Below are positions 33,136 to 56,847 of a DNA stretch of 64,000 bases, piece after piece. The notes under the pieces are model-generated. The model was not told the DNA's origin, searched no databases, and saw nothing but the letters and a program-made list of their open reading frames with translations. Numbering within the stretch: the stretch's first letter is position 1; every line of letters begins with the position of its first letter. A program made the position numbers and the translations under genes. Source of the DNA: Elephas maximus indicus (taxonomy: Eukaryota; Chordata; Mammalia; Proboscidea; Elephantidae); NCBI RefSeq assembly GCF_024166365.1, contig NC_064827.1, positions 49,070,635 through 49,134,634 on the forward strand, in the 5' to 3' direction.

Positions 33136-33350
33136 TATGTGCTAAATGCTGTTTTATGCACCTTGCAGGTTAATGCAATGTCATCCTAACAACCCTACAT
33201 GAAAAGTACCATAATACGATTGTCCCACTTTATATAAAAAACTGAGGCACATAGGAGATAAGTAACTTGCTTAACATCACACAGGCTGTCAGACTCTCAA
33301 GTCTGTGCTCTTGAGTTAATTAATGCAGAGCCTTTCCTATATACTGATCT
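33136..33350 (-). repeat. MIR SINE
   Basis: 'aaaactgaggcacataggag', 'ataagtaacttgcttaacat' and 'cacacaggctgtcagactct' follow the reverse MIR core. Confidence 0.75.
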
Positions 33351-33419
33351 TTGCTGTTTTTGTTAAAATATGAATTTAGCTTTAAAGGTATGTTGAAAAC
33401 TGCTGTTTTTATTTTGTAC

Positions 33420-33720
33420 TTAGTTTTGCAACATTTATTATCCATTCACCATGTGTAAGGCTAGCTGTTGGGGAGATACATGAGTAAGACAGCGTCTGCC
33501 GGTGAGAAGCCTGGGCTGCCAGCAGAGACCAGCAGGTAAGTAGTGAACTCAAAGACTGGTCAGTGCCATGAAAGGGCTGGAGGGCAGAAGGGAAGATCTC
33601 CTCCAGTGTGGGAGGCAGGCAGATGGGACAGCTTCACAGCAGCCACATTGGAGCTAGGCCTTGAAGGATAAAAAGTGTTTGTGTCCTACACTTAGTAGGA
33701 ACTTAGTGAATATGACACAA
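33420..33720. repeat. L2-like 3' fragment
   Basis: 'tatccattcaccatgtgtaa', 'gttggggagatacatgagta' and 'ttggagctaggccttgaagg' resemble the 3' region of L2. The orientation was not fixed. Confidence 0.45.
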
Positions 33721-33885
33721 GTATTAACCAAACTGGAGACTCAGGTGACATTAAGAAGCCCTGAACAAGATGCACGCTGCATGCTTGCCAACACTCCCTC
33801 CTCACTGCAACACTGTTTACCTCTCATTTTCTGACTTCAGGCTTAGCTGTCACATCTACGTTCCTAGAGATACCCAAACAGATCA

Positions 33886-34463
33886 TGGAGGCCAAAATTT
33901 AAAATTTTATTGTCTGCTACTCTGTAAGATACACACCTTTTGTTGTCATGCCCCAGTGTGCAAAAATACAATAAAAAAATCCTTGGAAATACATAGCACT
34001 CTTGGCAGGGACCCAGACAAAAGTATGATGACAAAAATTCCCCAACACAGGACAGTAAACACCTAGGTTTCTGGGAACTACGGTAATCCTATTCTCATTA
34101 TGCTGACATCAAATTAACCACCTTTGACAATGAGACACAAACTATCAAAAACAATTAAGGCACAATATGATTCAAAACTTATAGGCAGAGTAACACTAAT
34201 CCAGAGAAAATGTAATTAAAGTATTCGGCCAAACATGGAATTGTACATTTGTATTTTAACACCGGTAAGACCAGGAATGATTATAGCATAAAAGATATTT
34301 TTTCTGAAAAAGCAGACAGGGAGGTGTGGTGCACGGGAAGGTAGCTCATATTTAGTTTTTAATCTCTTCTGTGGTAGATGCTAGGTTTCTTTTTGATTTC
34401 TGGTCTATAAACCACAAAAATGTTATTAATTAATGCAGCATAAAGACCTTAAAAAGAATCTGA
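33886..34463 (-). other. ALG2: ALG2 3' untranslated region (inferred extent)
   Basis: The stretch lies directly downstream of the ALG2 stop codon. No repeat was recognised in it. The end is placed about 20 nt past the first canonical AATAAA on the minus strand. Transcript data would be needed to fix the end. Confidence 0.5.
33906..33911 (-). terminator. ALG2: ALG2 candidate poly(A) signal AATAAA
   Basis: The plus strand reads tttatt, so the minus strand has AATAAA, about 553 nt past the stop codon. It is the first canonical hexamer I find downstream of the gene. An ATTAAA variant occurs nearer, at about 34356-34361. Confidence 0.5.
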
Positions 34464-35366
34464 TTATTCTGGCAGTCTGGTGACATACTGGTAAAGCCGT
34501 TCTGCAAATGCTTCAAAGGAAAACTTCTCCTTCACCCTGGCTCTTCCAGCCAGTCCCATTGTGGCTTTCAAGGAAGGTTTGTGGATAAACTTTTCCATGG
34601 CTTCTGAGAAGTGCACTGGGTCAGGCTCACAGAGAAACCCTGTGACACTGTGCAGAATGGATTCCAGGGGCCCGCCTGAATTAATAGCGATGACTGGGCA
34701 CTGCATGTACATGGCCTCCAGAGGGACGAGGCCAAAGTGCTCATTGCTTGGTGTGTAAAGCACACAAGTGCAGCTGTGGAGCAGTGAAATTTTCTGCTTG
34801 TCCGAGAAAGACCGCAAGAAGGTCACATGCTGGCCAAGGTCAGACTGCCGGACCATATTCTTCAACTCCTGATAGTGTTCCACGTTCTCCAGGACTCTCA
34901 CATCATAACCACCTGCCATGATCAGATGAACCCTGTCCCAGTCTTGGGACGTCAATCTTCCACGCAGCTCTACTAGGGCTTCCAGTGCCAACTTCAGATT
35001 TTTCTTCCTTTCGTATCTGTTGATGGAGAGGAACAGAAATTTTTTTTCTTTGGGGACTAGGTCATCAAGCTTTTCGGGAACAGCTGAGTCAAAGCCGGTG
35101 ACATTCAGAGATGGATAGAGGACATCAGGGTCTATGTGAGACAAGGTCTTGAAAGTGTTCTTAAAAACATTAGCTGTAAACTGGCTATTGACCACAATGC
35201 AGTCGGCCATGCCTGTGGTGTATTCCTCCACCCAGTCAATCGGGGCCCTATACAGCCGTTTAAGAAAAGAATCTCTCTTGGTGAGCAGCAGATCTGGGAA
35301 GTGACAGTAAAACAGGATCTTCTTACGCCGTCTGGCCAGCCTGAGCACTGGGATACATGCGGACAC
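34464..35366 (-). CDS. ALG2: ALG2 coding exon 2 (residues 117-416)
   Basis: This exon starts after the acceptor ag at 35368-35367 with GTG TCC GCA (V S A) and ends with TAA at 34466-34464. It carries the rest of the N-domain and the whole C-terminal Rossmann domain, including the nucleotide-sugar site (R233 and K237/K238, EX7E 325-333). The GTG is an internal codon and not a start. Confidence 0.97.
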   Translation of the reverse strand: MSACIPVLRLARRRKKILFYCHFPDLLLTKRDSFLKRLYRAPIDWVEEYTTGMADCIVVNSQFTANVFKNTFKTLSHIDPDVLYPSLNVTGFDSAVPEKLDDLVPKEKKFLFLSINRYERKKNLKLALEALVELRGRLTSQDWDRVHLIMAGGYDVRVLENVEHYQELKNMVRQSDLGQHVTFLRSFSDKQKISLLHSCTCVLYTPSNEHFGLVPLEAMYMQCPVIAINSGGPLESILHSVTGFLCEPDPVHFSEAMEKFIHKPSLKATMGLAGRARVKEKFSFEAFAERLYQYVTRLPE

Positions 35367-37869
35367 CTAGCCAAAGCAAAAATCAGCAGCACGTAAAGTG
35401 ACTCGTCAGCTCAACTTCAACCAAATAAAAGCACAGACACCCACCCTGGCTCCAAGTCTATGGGCTCCTTATGGGTAATGTCTGAGTCTGTTTTGTGTTC
35501 CCCCAGTCTCTTACCCAGCACATGCATGGTGTATAGAAGGTCAGTAGATGTTTGCTGAATGAGTGCTAAACATACATCATGGGAGTAAAATAACAGAACC
35601 TCTTTGGAAGGCAAATTTGGCAATAGCTTTTGACATTTAAAATGAACACGCTCTTTGACCCAACAACTCCATTTCTGGGAATTTACTCAAAGGACATGCT
35701 TGTAGAATCACCAAACCCACCCCCCGCAAAACAAAACACAAGGATGTTCAGTACCACACTGATCTACTCACAAAAAACTGGTTATGACATCAGTGTTCTG
35801 TAACAGAAGAATGTACAAGTTTTGGTACATTCAAACAAAAGTGGATTTTCCAGCCACTACAAAGAATGAAGTGAATCTCTAAAATTGATACATAAGGATG
35901 CTCCGAATAGAAATTCTTGGTGAAAAAAAGGAAATCGTCCAATAGTGTTGTTAGCTGCCATCCACTGGGCCTCCAACTCACGGTGACCCAAAACACAATG
36001 GGATTGGACCATTGTAATCCAGTTTTCAGTGGCTGATTTTTCAGAAGTAGATTGCCAGGCCTTTCTCCCAATAGCAGGTGTGTTAAAATTTCCATTAAGT
36101 GCAGCTAAGAAGTCATATGTATGAGTAAACACATATGCTGGTGTCATCAAAGGCAATTTCTGGAAGGATACAGGAGAAACTGTTAACAGTGGCTATCTCT
36201 GGGGAGTGGAATGGAGTGGCTCTTTTACATTTAATTGTGAATGTTATTTTAAAAAAGAAACTTAGGTGGGCATGAGAAGGAAAGGGAAACCCTGGGGGCA
36301 TAGTGTTAAGCGCTATGGCTGCTAGCCAAAACGCTGGCAGTTCAAATCCTCCAGACGCTCCTTGGAAACTCTATGGGGCAGTTGTACTCTGTCCTATAGG
36401 GTCACTATGAGTCGGAATCAACTCGACAGCAACGGGTTTTTTTTTTTAAAGGAGAGTCTAGCATAGCTAAAGGCTAGCTCCAAGTGTACTTTATCTAGCA
36501 AGGCAAAAAACTTGGGACTTTTCTTCAAAGAGCAATGGGGAGTCACGTTAAACAGGAGAATGGCATATTTAGATTGGTGTTTTTAACACATCACACTGCT
36601 AAGGAGCGGGATGACCTGGCTGCAAGGACTAGTATCATGGATGAAGCTGTGTCTCCCCAAAATACGTGTAACCATTTGGCTAGGCCATGATTCCCAGTAT
36701 TGTGTGATTGTCCACTATTTTGTCACGTGATGTGATTTTCCTAAGCGTTGTAAATCCTATCACTATGATGTTAATAAGATGGATTAGTGGCAATTATGTT
36801 GATGAGATCTACAAGAGTAGACTGTATCTTAGGACAATCGTTTGAGATATAACAGAGAGGTGAGCAGAGAGACAGGGGGGCTTCATAGCACCAATAAAGC
36901 AGTGCTGGGAGCAGAATGTGTTCTTTGGACTCAGGGTTCCTGTGCAGAGAAGCTCCTAGTCCAGGAGAAAATTGATGACAAGGACCTTCCTCCAGAGCCA
37001 ACAGAGAAAGCCTTCCCTGGAGCTGATACCCTGAATTTGGACTTCTAGCCTACTATGCTGTGATAGAATAAAGTCATCCACTTGTGGTGTTTCTGTTACA
37101 CGACTAAGACAACCAGAGACAGTGGGGTGCATGTGGCTTGAAAGTAGTTCATAGAAATAAAAGGAAATAGGGAAGAGACATACGGGTTATCCAGAAGTAA
37201 AAGTTGTTTCTTGATCGAGCTCCGAGGCTGATCTGCTTCAGAATGACCCGGAGATCCATTTAAAATGCAGATTTCTGGGACCCACCTGGGACTCCAGAAT
37301 GAAAACTTCTAAGGGTGGGACCCTGGAATATGCAATGAGCGCCCACACTAAAGTTCAACACCTATGGGCTCACCCCCAGCTCTGATTTCTCCAGATCAGT
37401 TCGGATCTTTCCGAACGTCAGACTGGGAGTACTCAAGAGGTCAAGGGCGACCCTCCATAATGAGAAGAGGAGCGGCAGCGAGGGCCTGGGCATGGCCGCA
37501 TTTGCACAGCGGCCGCCTCACCTGGTCGCACACGACCACGTCGAATTCCACGCCGCTGCACAGCAGCACATAGAGCGCCAGGTAGACCATACGCACGTAG
37601 GCGCAGAGCGCTGCGCCGCGGCCGCCCCAACCCAGGCTGCGCGGCAGCCAGTCCCCGGCGCAGTGCACCGGGAGCTCGCGGCTCTCGGAGAAGCAGTGGC
37701 CCGGGTCGTAGTGCGCGGTCCAGATCTGCACGTCGCATCCGCGCGCCCGCAGCGCCAGCGCCGCGTCCAGCACCAGCCGCTCGGCACCGCCCACGCCCAG
37801 GTCCGGGTGCAGGAAAAGTACAGACGGGCCGGGACCCGGGTCCGGGTCACGATCAGGCTCCCCCGCCAT
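34464..37869 (-). CDS. ALG2: ALG2, alpha-1,3/1,6-mannosyltransferase (whole gene, two coding exons)
   Basis: ALG2 transfers the second and third mannose (alpha-1,3 then alpha-1,6, from GDP-mannose) to Man1GlcNAc2-PP-dolichol on the cytosolic side of the ER, an early step of N-glycan precursor assembly. Exon 1 is 37869-37522 and exon 2 is 35366-34464, joined between codons 116 and 117, giving 416 aa, the human length. The introns ends are canonical (gtgagg donor, ttggctag acceptor). Seen in the protein: acidic/Pro/Gly-rich residues 4-15; [10 protein letters not shown] at 21-30, the N-terminal glycine loop of GT4 enzymes; a hydrophobic stretch at about 86-105; [20 protein letters not shown] at 137-156; [10 protein letters not shown] at 230-239; the EX7E motif E325/E333 in [11 protein letters not shown]; and NSGGP at 345-349. 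The start has a good context (gcgATGg). The reading frame is intact with no disabling change. It is divergent with SEC61B. Confidence 0.97.
35590..36286 (+). mobile_element. Old L1 (L1M) 3' end in ALG2 intron, split by SINE
   Basis: 'ctctttggaaggcaaatttg', 'ctctttgacccaacaactcc', 'atttctgggaatttactcaa' and, after the SINE, 'ctggaaggatacaggagaaa' with 'ctatctctggggagtggaat' follow the end of L1 ORF2 and the 3' UTR. It is antisense to ALG2. Confidence 0.8.
35945..36085 (-). repeat. AfroSINE-related fragment in ALG2 intron
   Basis: 'gttgttagctgccatccact', 'ccaactcacggtgacccaaa' and 'cagaagtagattgccaggcc' give the reverse tail and middle. The head is missing. Confidence 0.8.
36287..36450 (+). 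repeat. AfroSINE, S form, in ALG2 intron
   Basis: A-box region 'gcatagtgttaagcgctatg', B box 'ctggcagttcaaatcctcca', 'tcctatagggtcactatgag' and 'cagcaacgggtttttttttt' end. Confidence 0.94.
36633..37111 (+). repeat. MaLR-like LTR, afrotherian type, in ALG2 intron
   Basis: This is one of four copies in the window of one LTR family ('ggccatgattcccagtattg', 'caaggaccttcctccagagc', 'atagaataaagtcatccact', end 'cgactaagaca'). It is flanked by actag (36628-36632) and accag (37112-37116), a near-perfect 5-bp duplication as expected for ERVL/MaLR. AATAAA lies in the R-like part. It is a solo LTR with no internal region. Confidence 0.8.
37220..37350 (+). mobile_element. MER5A-like DNA transposon fragment in ALG2 intron
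   Basis: 'gctgatctgcttcagaatga', 'aaaatgcagatttctgggac' and 'tggaatatgcaatgagcgcc' resemble the interior of MER5A (hAT-Charlie MITE). Confidence 0.5.
37522..37869 (-). CDS. ALG2: ALG2 coding exon 1 (residues 1-116)
   Basis: The exon runs from ATG at 37869-37867 to codon 116 (CAG, Q) just before the donor gtgagg. It is very GC-rich. Residues 16-50 ([20 protein letters not shown] and on) are the most typical GT4 N-terminal part. The conceptual frame would read on into the intron, so the splice site was set by the protein's continuation in exon 2 and the GT/AG ends. Confidence 0.97.
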
Positions 37870-38326
37870 CGCCCGGGAGCTGCGCCTTCGTCCCGCGCCC
37901 TGAGGGAGCCCCGCCTCCCCGGCTCCCAGCTGGCCACTGCGGGGCCGACCCCGCCCCGCTGTGCGTACGTCGGTTAGGCCACATCAGCGCAAATCTATGG
38001 GTGCCTTATAACTGCCGGATAAAATTTCTTGCCCAACAGCGCCTATATCCTCTTTTGGGCAGGCATTAGATCCTATAAAGGACTCTTTGTCCAAAAGGAG
38101 GAGATGGTAGGTCTGTACTTTCCATATAGCGGCTCACCAAGCCTCTTGGAGCGAAATTTATACAGGCAAATAGTGGGGACAACCCAGGCGTCCTTGGAGT
38201 TGGCGAGGACCCTGCCAGCAGGTCTGGGGGCGGGCGGTGAGCCAGTTTCTCCGGCCGCGGTAGTTGGAGGGGCTGCTCGGCTTCCCGCAGTGCGCTTCAG
38301 CTTTCTGCCACCCTCTAGTTTCCAAC

Positions 38327-53103
<14,777 letters not shown>

Positions 53104-53306
53104 ATTCGGCTCCATCCATCTGTCTTTCATCTGAAGAAGAAGGAAAAAAACCAACATATCTTGGACCAAAAGCATAGTGATTTTTTTTGTTCATGAGAAA
53201 GAAATTTTCTGTAAGCTTACTGTTTTACAGGGAACTTAATAAGAATTGATTTTGAGGAATCATTTTTTTTTTTCCTTTGGCCAATAAACTTTTTAATTAT
53301 TTTATA
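53104..53306 (+). other. SEC61B: SEC61B 3' untranslated region
   Basis: About 200 nt run from the stop to about 18 nt past AATAAA (53283-53288, 'ggccaataaac'). The sequence is repeat-free apart from T runs. The end is inferred from the signal. Confidence 0.8.
53283..53288 (+). terminator. SEC61B: SEC61B poly(A) signal AATAAA
   Basis: This is the first canonical AATAAA after the SEC61B stop codon, 180 nt on, in a short 3' UTR of the size expected for this gene. Confidence 0.85.
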
Positions 53307-54134
53307 CCAAGTCTGATTGCCAATGCCTGACTGTTAATGCCCTTAGTCTCTCTGTCTTTAGAATTTACAAGTAAATACTTAGAACATAAATCTTGTGGAG
53401 ACTTTATATGTTGGAGTCACAATTCCTGATATGACCATGTAGTCATTCAAAACCAAGATACTGTAAGTGGCCTTGACTTGACTTTTTCTGGGTGTTTCTG
53501 TCCTGGTGATCTTCACTTTGGGTATTACTGCAGTTTTCAAGGAGTGTGCGTATAACTCCATCAGGCAGATTTGTGTTCAGAGGCAGCTGGTACCCAGGGG
53601 AATAGTCAAAGACATCACAAACCAGAAATCTTGGATGAAATGTTTGCTCATTCTGTTCTTTGTCTCTAAAATCATAGACAGTATTTTTCCAGTTCTTAAT
53701 TCTGTGCATGTAGACCAGGGGCTTTCATCCATTTATTACTAAACCCACGTTTTGAAAGAATTCATTTGATAAATTGGATTAATCAAATAAAATTGTTTTC
53801 ATTTTGAAAATTAAATACCTGTCTAATCGGAGTGAAATACCAGTATTTCTATACTGAGTTGATATAATTCCAACCAAAAATAAGAGTTTTTGAAGTTTCA
53901 CTTAGCATGTGCTACCTTATTGGGTGTAACCCTAGGAAATACTGAGAATAGCCCAAAGGTAGTACACTCCAGGGGCCTGTACTCCAAGCCAGAATTTCTG
54001 AAGAGTATGTGATCCATATAAAATGCCCTGGTTGTTCAGCAAAATCACAAAATGCGGTGTATTAGTTAAAAATCAGATAATTAAAAAAATTTTTTTTTCC
54101 TCATGAACTAAGCGCCACCTACTTTTTTAAAATT
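53307..54134. other. No supported gene; unique-looking DNA past SEC61B
   Basis: Two minus-strand frames (53709-53443 and 53561-53379) overlap in different frames and could be read as one frameshifted coding sequence, but I recognise no family. No repeat was recognised. Confidence 0.35.
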
Positions 54135-54345
54135 GTTTGATTCTGTTTGTATGACACGTCCAGAATAGACATGTCTGTAGATATAGAGAGTATATCAGTG
54201 GTTGCCAGGAGCAGGGGAGGGAGACTAGGGACGGCTAACATGTGTGGAGTCTCTTTATGGGATGATGAAAATATTCTGGAATTAGATAGTGATGGTGTTT
54301 GTATAGCTCAGTGAATATACTGAAAACCACTGAATTATACTTGTC
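54135..54345. repeat. L1-type 3' fragment
   Basis: 'cagtggttgccaggagcagg', 'gatgatgaaaatattctgga' and 'atactgaaaaccactgaatt' match a well-known old L1 3' segment. Confidence 0.6.
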
Positions 54346-54567
54346 TGTCCTTTAATTTGGAACAGTTCTGCAGTCTTCCATTGTCTGTCATGACATTGAC
54401 AGTTTTGAAGAACATTGTTATTGGTTGCCATTGAGTTGGCTCTGACTCGTGGTGACTACGTATAACAGAATGTAGTTGCCCAGTCCTGAGCCATCTTCAT
54501 GTTCTTTGCAACCTAGGAGGCTCCGCTATAAGGCAACCCTAGTCTTAAAAACATTTCTGGAACAGTG
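54346..54567. repeat. Local tandem duplication, copy A
   Basis: 'tgtcctttaatttggaacag' to 'acatttctggaacagtg' recurs at 54743-55143. It contains a diverged reverse RTE/SINE tail at 54412-54520 ('gttgccattgagttggctct'). Confidence 0.85.
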
Positions 54568-54742
54568 AAGGAGCTCTGGTGACAAAGTGGTTAAAAGCTT
54601 GGCTGCTGACTAAAAGGTTGGCAATTAGAATCCACCACCCCCTCCTTGGAAACCCTGTGGGGCAGTTCTACTCTGTCCTGTAGGGTCACTATGAATTGGA
54701 ATTGACTTGATGGTGATGGGTTTGGTTGTTTTTTTTTTTTTT
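54568..54742 (+). repeat. AfroSINE, S form, between the duplicated copies
   Basis: 'aaggagctctggtgacaaag' head, 'ggttggcaattagaatccac' B box, 'gtcactatgaattggaattg' tail and a T-run end. Confidence 0.93.
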
Positions 54743-55143
54743 TGTCCTTTAATCTGGAACAGTTCTACAGTCTTTCATGACATTGACAGTTCTGAAGAGC
54801 ATTGTAATTAGTTGCCATTGAGTTGGCTTTCATAGTGACCCTGTGTATAACAGAATGAAATGTTGCCCTGTCCTGGGCCATCTTCATGATCTTTCCAACC
54901 TAGGAGGCTCATCCTCCAGCACTATGAAAAACCAAACCAAACCCGTTGCCGTTGAGTTGATTGCTACTTATAGTGACCCTATAGGAGAGAGTAGAATTTC
55001 CCCATAGTGTTTCCAAGGAGTACCTGATGGATTCGAACTGCCAGCCTTTTGTTTAGCAGCTGTAGCTCTTAACCACTACACCACAAGGGTTTCCTGCAGC
55101 ACTATAAGGTAAGCCTAGTCTTAAAAACATTTCTAGAACAGTG
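54743..55143. repeat. Local tandem duplication, copy B (with nested SINE)
   Basis: 'tgtcctttaatctggaacag' to 'acatttctagaacagtg' parallels copy A, including the RTE/SINE tail at 54808-54910. Copy B has an extra AfroSINE (54926-55096), and an LTR adjoins its end. Confidence 0.85.
54926..55096 (-). repeat. AfroSINE, S form, nested in copy B
   Basis: 'gttgccgttgagttgattgc', 'gtttccaaggagtacctgat', reverse B box 'ggattcgaactgccagcctt'. The flank agcactat occurs on both sides. Confidence 0.94.
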
Positions 55144-55634
55144 TCTTAGTCATCTAGTGCTGCTAAAACGGAAGTACCACAAGCAGATGGCTTTAACAAA
55201 GAGAAATTTATTTCCTCACAGTAAGGTAGGCTAAAAGTCCACATTCAGGGTGTCAGCTCCAGGGAAGGGCTTTCTCTCTGTTGGCTCTGAAGGCTTCAGA
55301 GCTTTGTCCTCAATCTTCCCCTTGTTGAGGAGCTTCTCAGGCACAGGGACCTCAGGTCCAAAGGACACGCTCTGCTCCCGGCACTGCTTTCTTGGTGCTA
55401 TGAAGTACGCCTGTCTCTGCTCCCTTTCTTTTATATCTCAAGAGATTGCCTCAAGACACAATCCAATATTGTAGATTGAGCCCTGCCTCACTAACACAAC
55501 TGTGCCCATCCTCCCTCATTAACATCGTAGAGGCAGGATTTACAACATATAGGAAAATCACACAACACCAGGAATCACGGCCCAGCCCAACTGATACACA
55601 CATTTTTGGGGGGGACATAATTCTATCCATGACA
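55142..55634 (-). repeat. MaLR-like solo LTR, afrotherian type
   Basis: The reverse complement starts TGTCATGGATAG and ends ATGACTAAGACA. It is flanked by aacag (55137-55141) and aaccg (55635-55639). Same family as 36633, 41574 and 56848. AATAAA lies in the minus strand near the 3' end. Confidence 0.85.
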
Positions 55635-55832
55635 AACCGTGAAGCAGTTTCATGTTTTTCTTAAATCCTGGATGTAAAGTAAGTTTAGGTCCAAAGTGCC
55701 AGATTTAAATGATGAGAACATTTATCTTTAAAAAAAGATTACCTAGTACAATACATGGGTGAGTGCACTCTTGTAAATCCTGGTTTAGGAACTAATATTG
55801 GAGTCATTTTTCCCTGTCCTAGAGCAAAGAGA
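55635..55832. other. No feature recognised
   Basis: A short unassigned stretch between two LTR-like elements. Confidence 0.35.
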
Positions 55833-56393
55833 ATGTGACCCAGCTAGAGCTGGACTCACATGGACACACATCATCTGGGTCCTGAGGTATAAAGGCAATA
55901 GCTAGGACAATCTTGGAAAATATCTTTTAGGGAACCTTCCACATAAGCCAATCAAAGAGAGCACAAAGGGCTTTACAGTCTCATCTTTTTCGGTTAACGT
56001 TTAGTGAATGGAAAATTTGTTGGACCAATGGGGACCCTCCTGACTGTTGTTACTGAAACCCGTACCAATGATTGTTAAGAAGGACAATTCAAAATGTAGG
56101 AGGATCACAGTTTCTAGCCAATCTGTGAAAAGGTGATGCTTTCAATGGTTTTGCCCATTTGTAATGTCAGTATACACTGATGATTCTGTAACCTTCCTTG
56201 GACTCGGGTAGACATAGCTGTGGCAGCATACTTGTCCATTTTCCCACTTTTGTCTGTTCTGCAACATTTCCTTGGACTTGAGCAGACATGACTCTGGCAG
56301 CACGGTTGTCCATTTCCTACTTTGCCTCTTTGAACATTGCTGAATAAAACTTTCTTTTTGCTTTACTAAACTTTATATTTTTACCCTACAACA
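55833..56393 (+). repeat. Candidate retroviral-type LTR with internal repeat
   Basis: The end 'gctgaataaaactttctttt' followed by 'gctttactaaactttat' and 'taccctacaaca' resembles the R/U5 of a class I LTR, with AATAAA at 56343-56348. Two imperfect 74-bp units (from 56194 and from 56268, 'ttccttggactcgggtagac' against 'ttccttggacttgagcagac') resemble U3 enhancer repeats. The left end is not fixed. Confidence 0.45.
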
Positions 56394-56847
56394 ATCCTAA
56401 CCAATGTAATTTTGTTAGGAAGAAAATGATGAAAAACTGGTTCCCTTGGGTCCTGGGAATTCCTTATTGCCTGAGATAGGTGTCTTCTTTTTTGAAATGC
56501 AGGCTGAAAAGCCTGAATTTCATTTGGAAGACGTGAAAGACAATAGTATTTGTAATGTGAGTTTTTCTGCTATTTAGATCAATCGTACCAATAACAGTTA
56601 AAAGTTATACCTTTGATTTGGAGAAGAAATCTGTTGTTCTGTCCAGAGGAGCCTGTTTTTCTCGGGGGTGGTGATGAAGCCACGTGGGGGGTTATTTGGT
56701 TGTGAGAGTGTATTCTCTTCACTAGGTAATGCTGCGTATTAGCCCCGTCTGCCCACCAGTGGTCTCTAGTAGAGGTGATAGATGAAAATCACTTGAATTT
56801 TCTGAGCTAGTGATTTTATAAGAAAACACTAGTTTCCAGTGCCAGAG
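56394..56847. other. No feature recognised
   Basis: An unassigned stretch. No coding frame of note. Confidence 0.35.

Larger units (their letters stand above)
35367..37521 (-). other. ALG2: ALG2 intron 1 (2155 bp)
   Basis: The ends are GT (37521-37520) and AG (35368-35367) on the minus strand. It is filled largely with an L1M copy, two AfroSINEs, one MaLR-like LTR and a MER5A piece, all listed separately. The segments 35367-35589, 36451-36632 and 37112-37219 show nothing further. Confidence 0.95.

Noticed and set aside
35366-35366. GTG at the start of ALG2 exon 2 as a translation start
   Set aside because: It is the Val117 codon directly after a good splice acceptor, and exon 1 supplies the N-terminal domain in frame.
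37492-37977. Plus-strand open frame of 161 codons opposite ALG2 exon 1
   Set aside because: It is a shadow in GC-rich DNA. ALG2 on the minus strand has the real codon pattern and conserved motifs.
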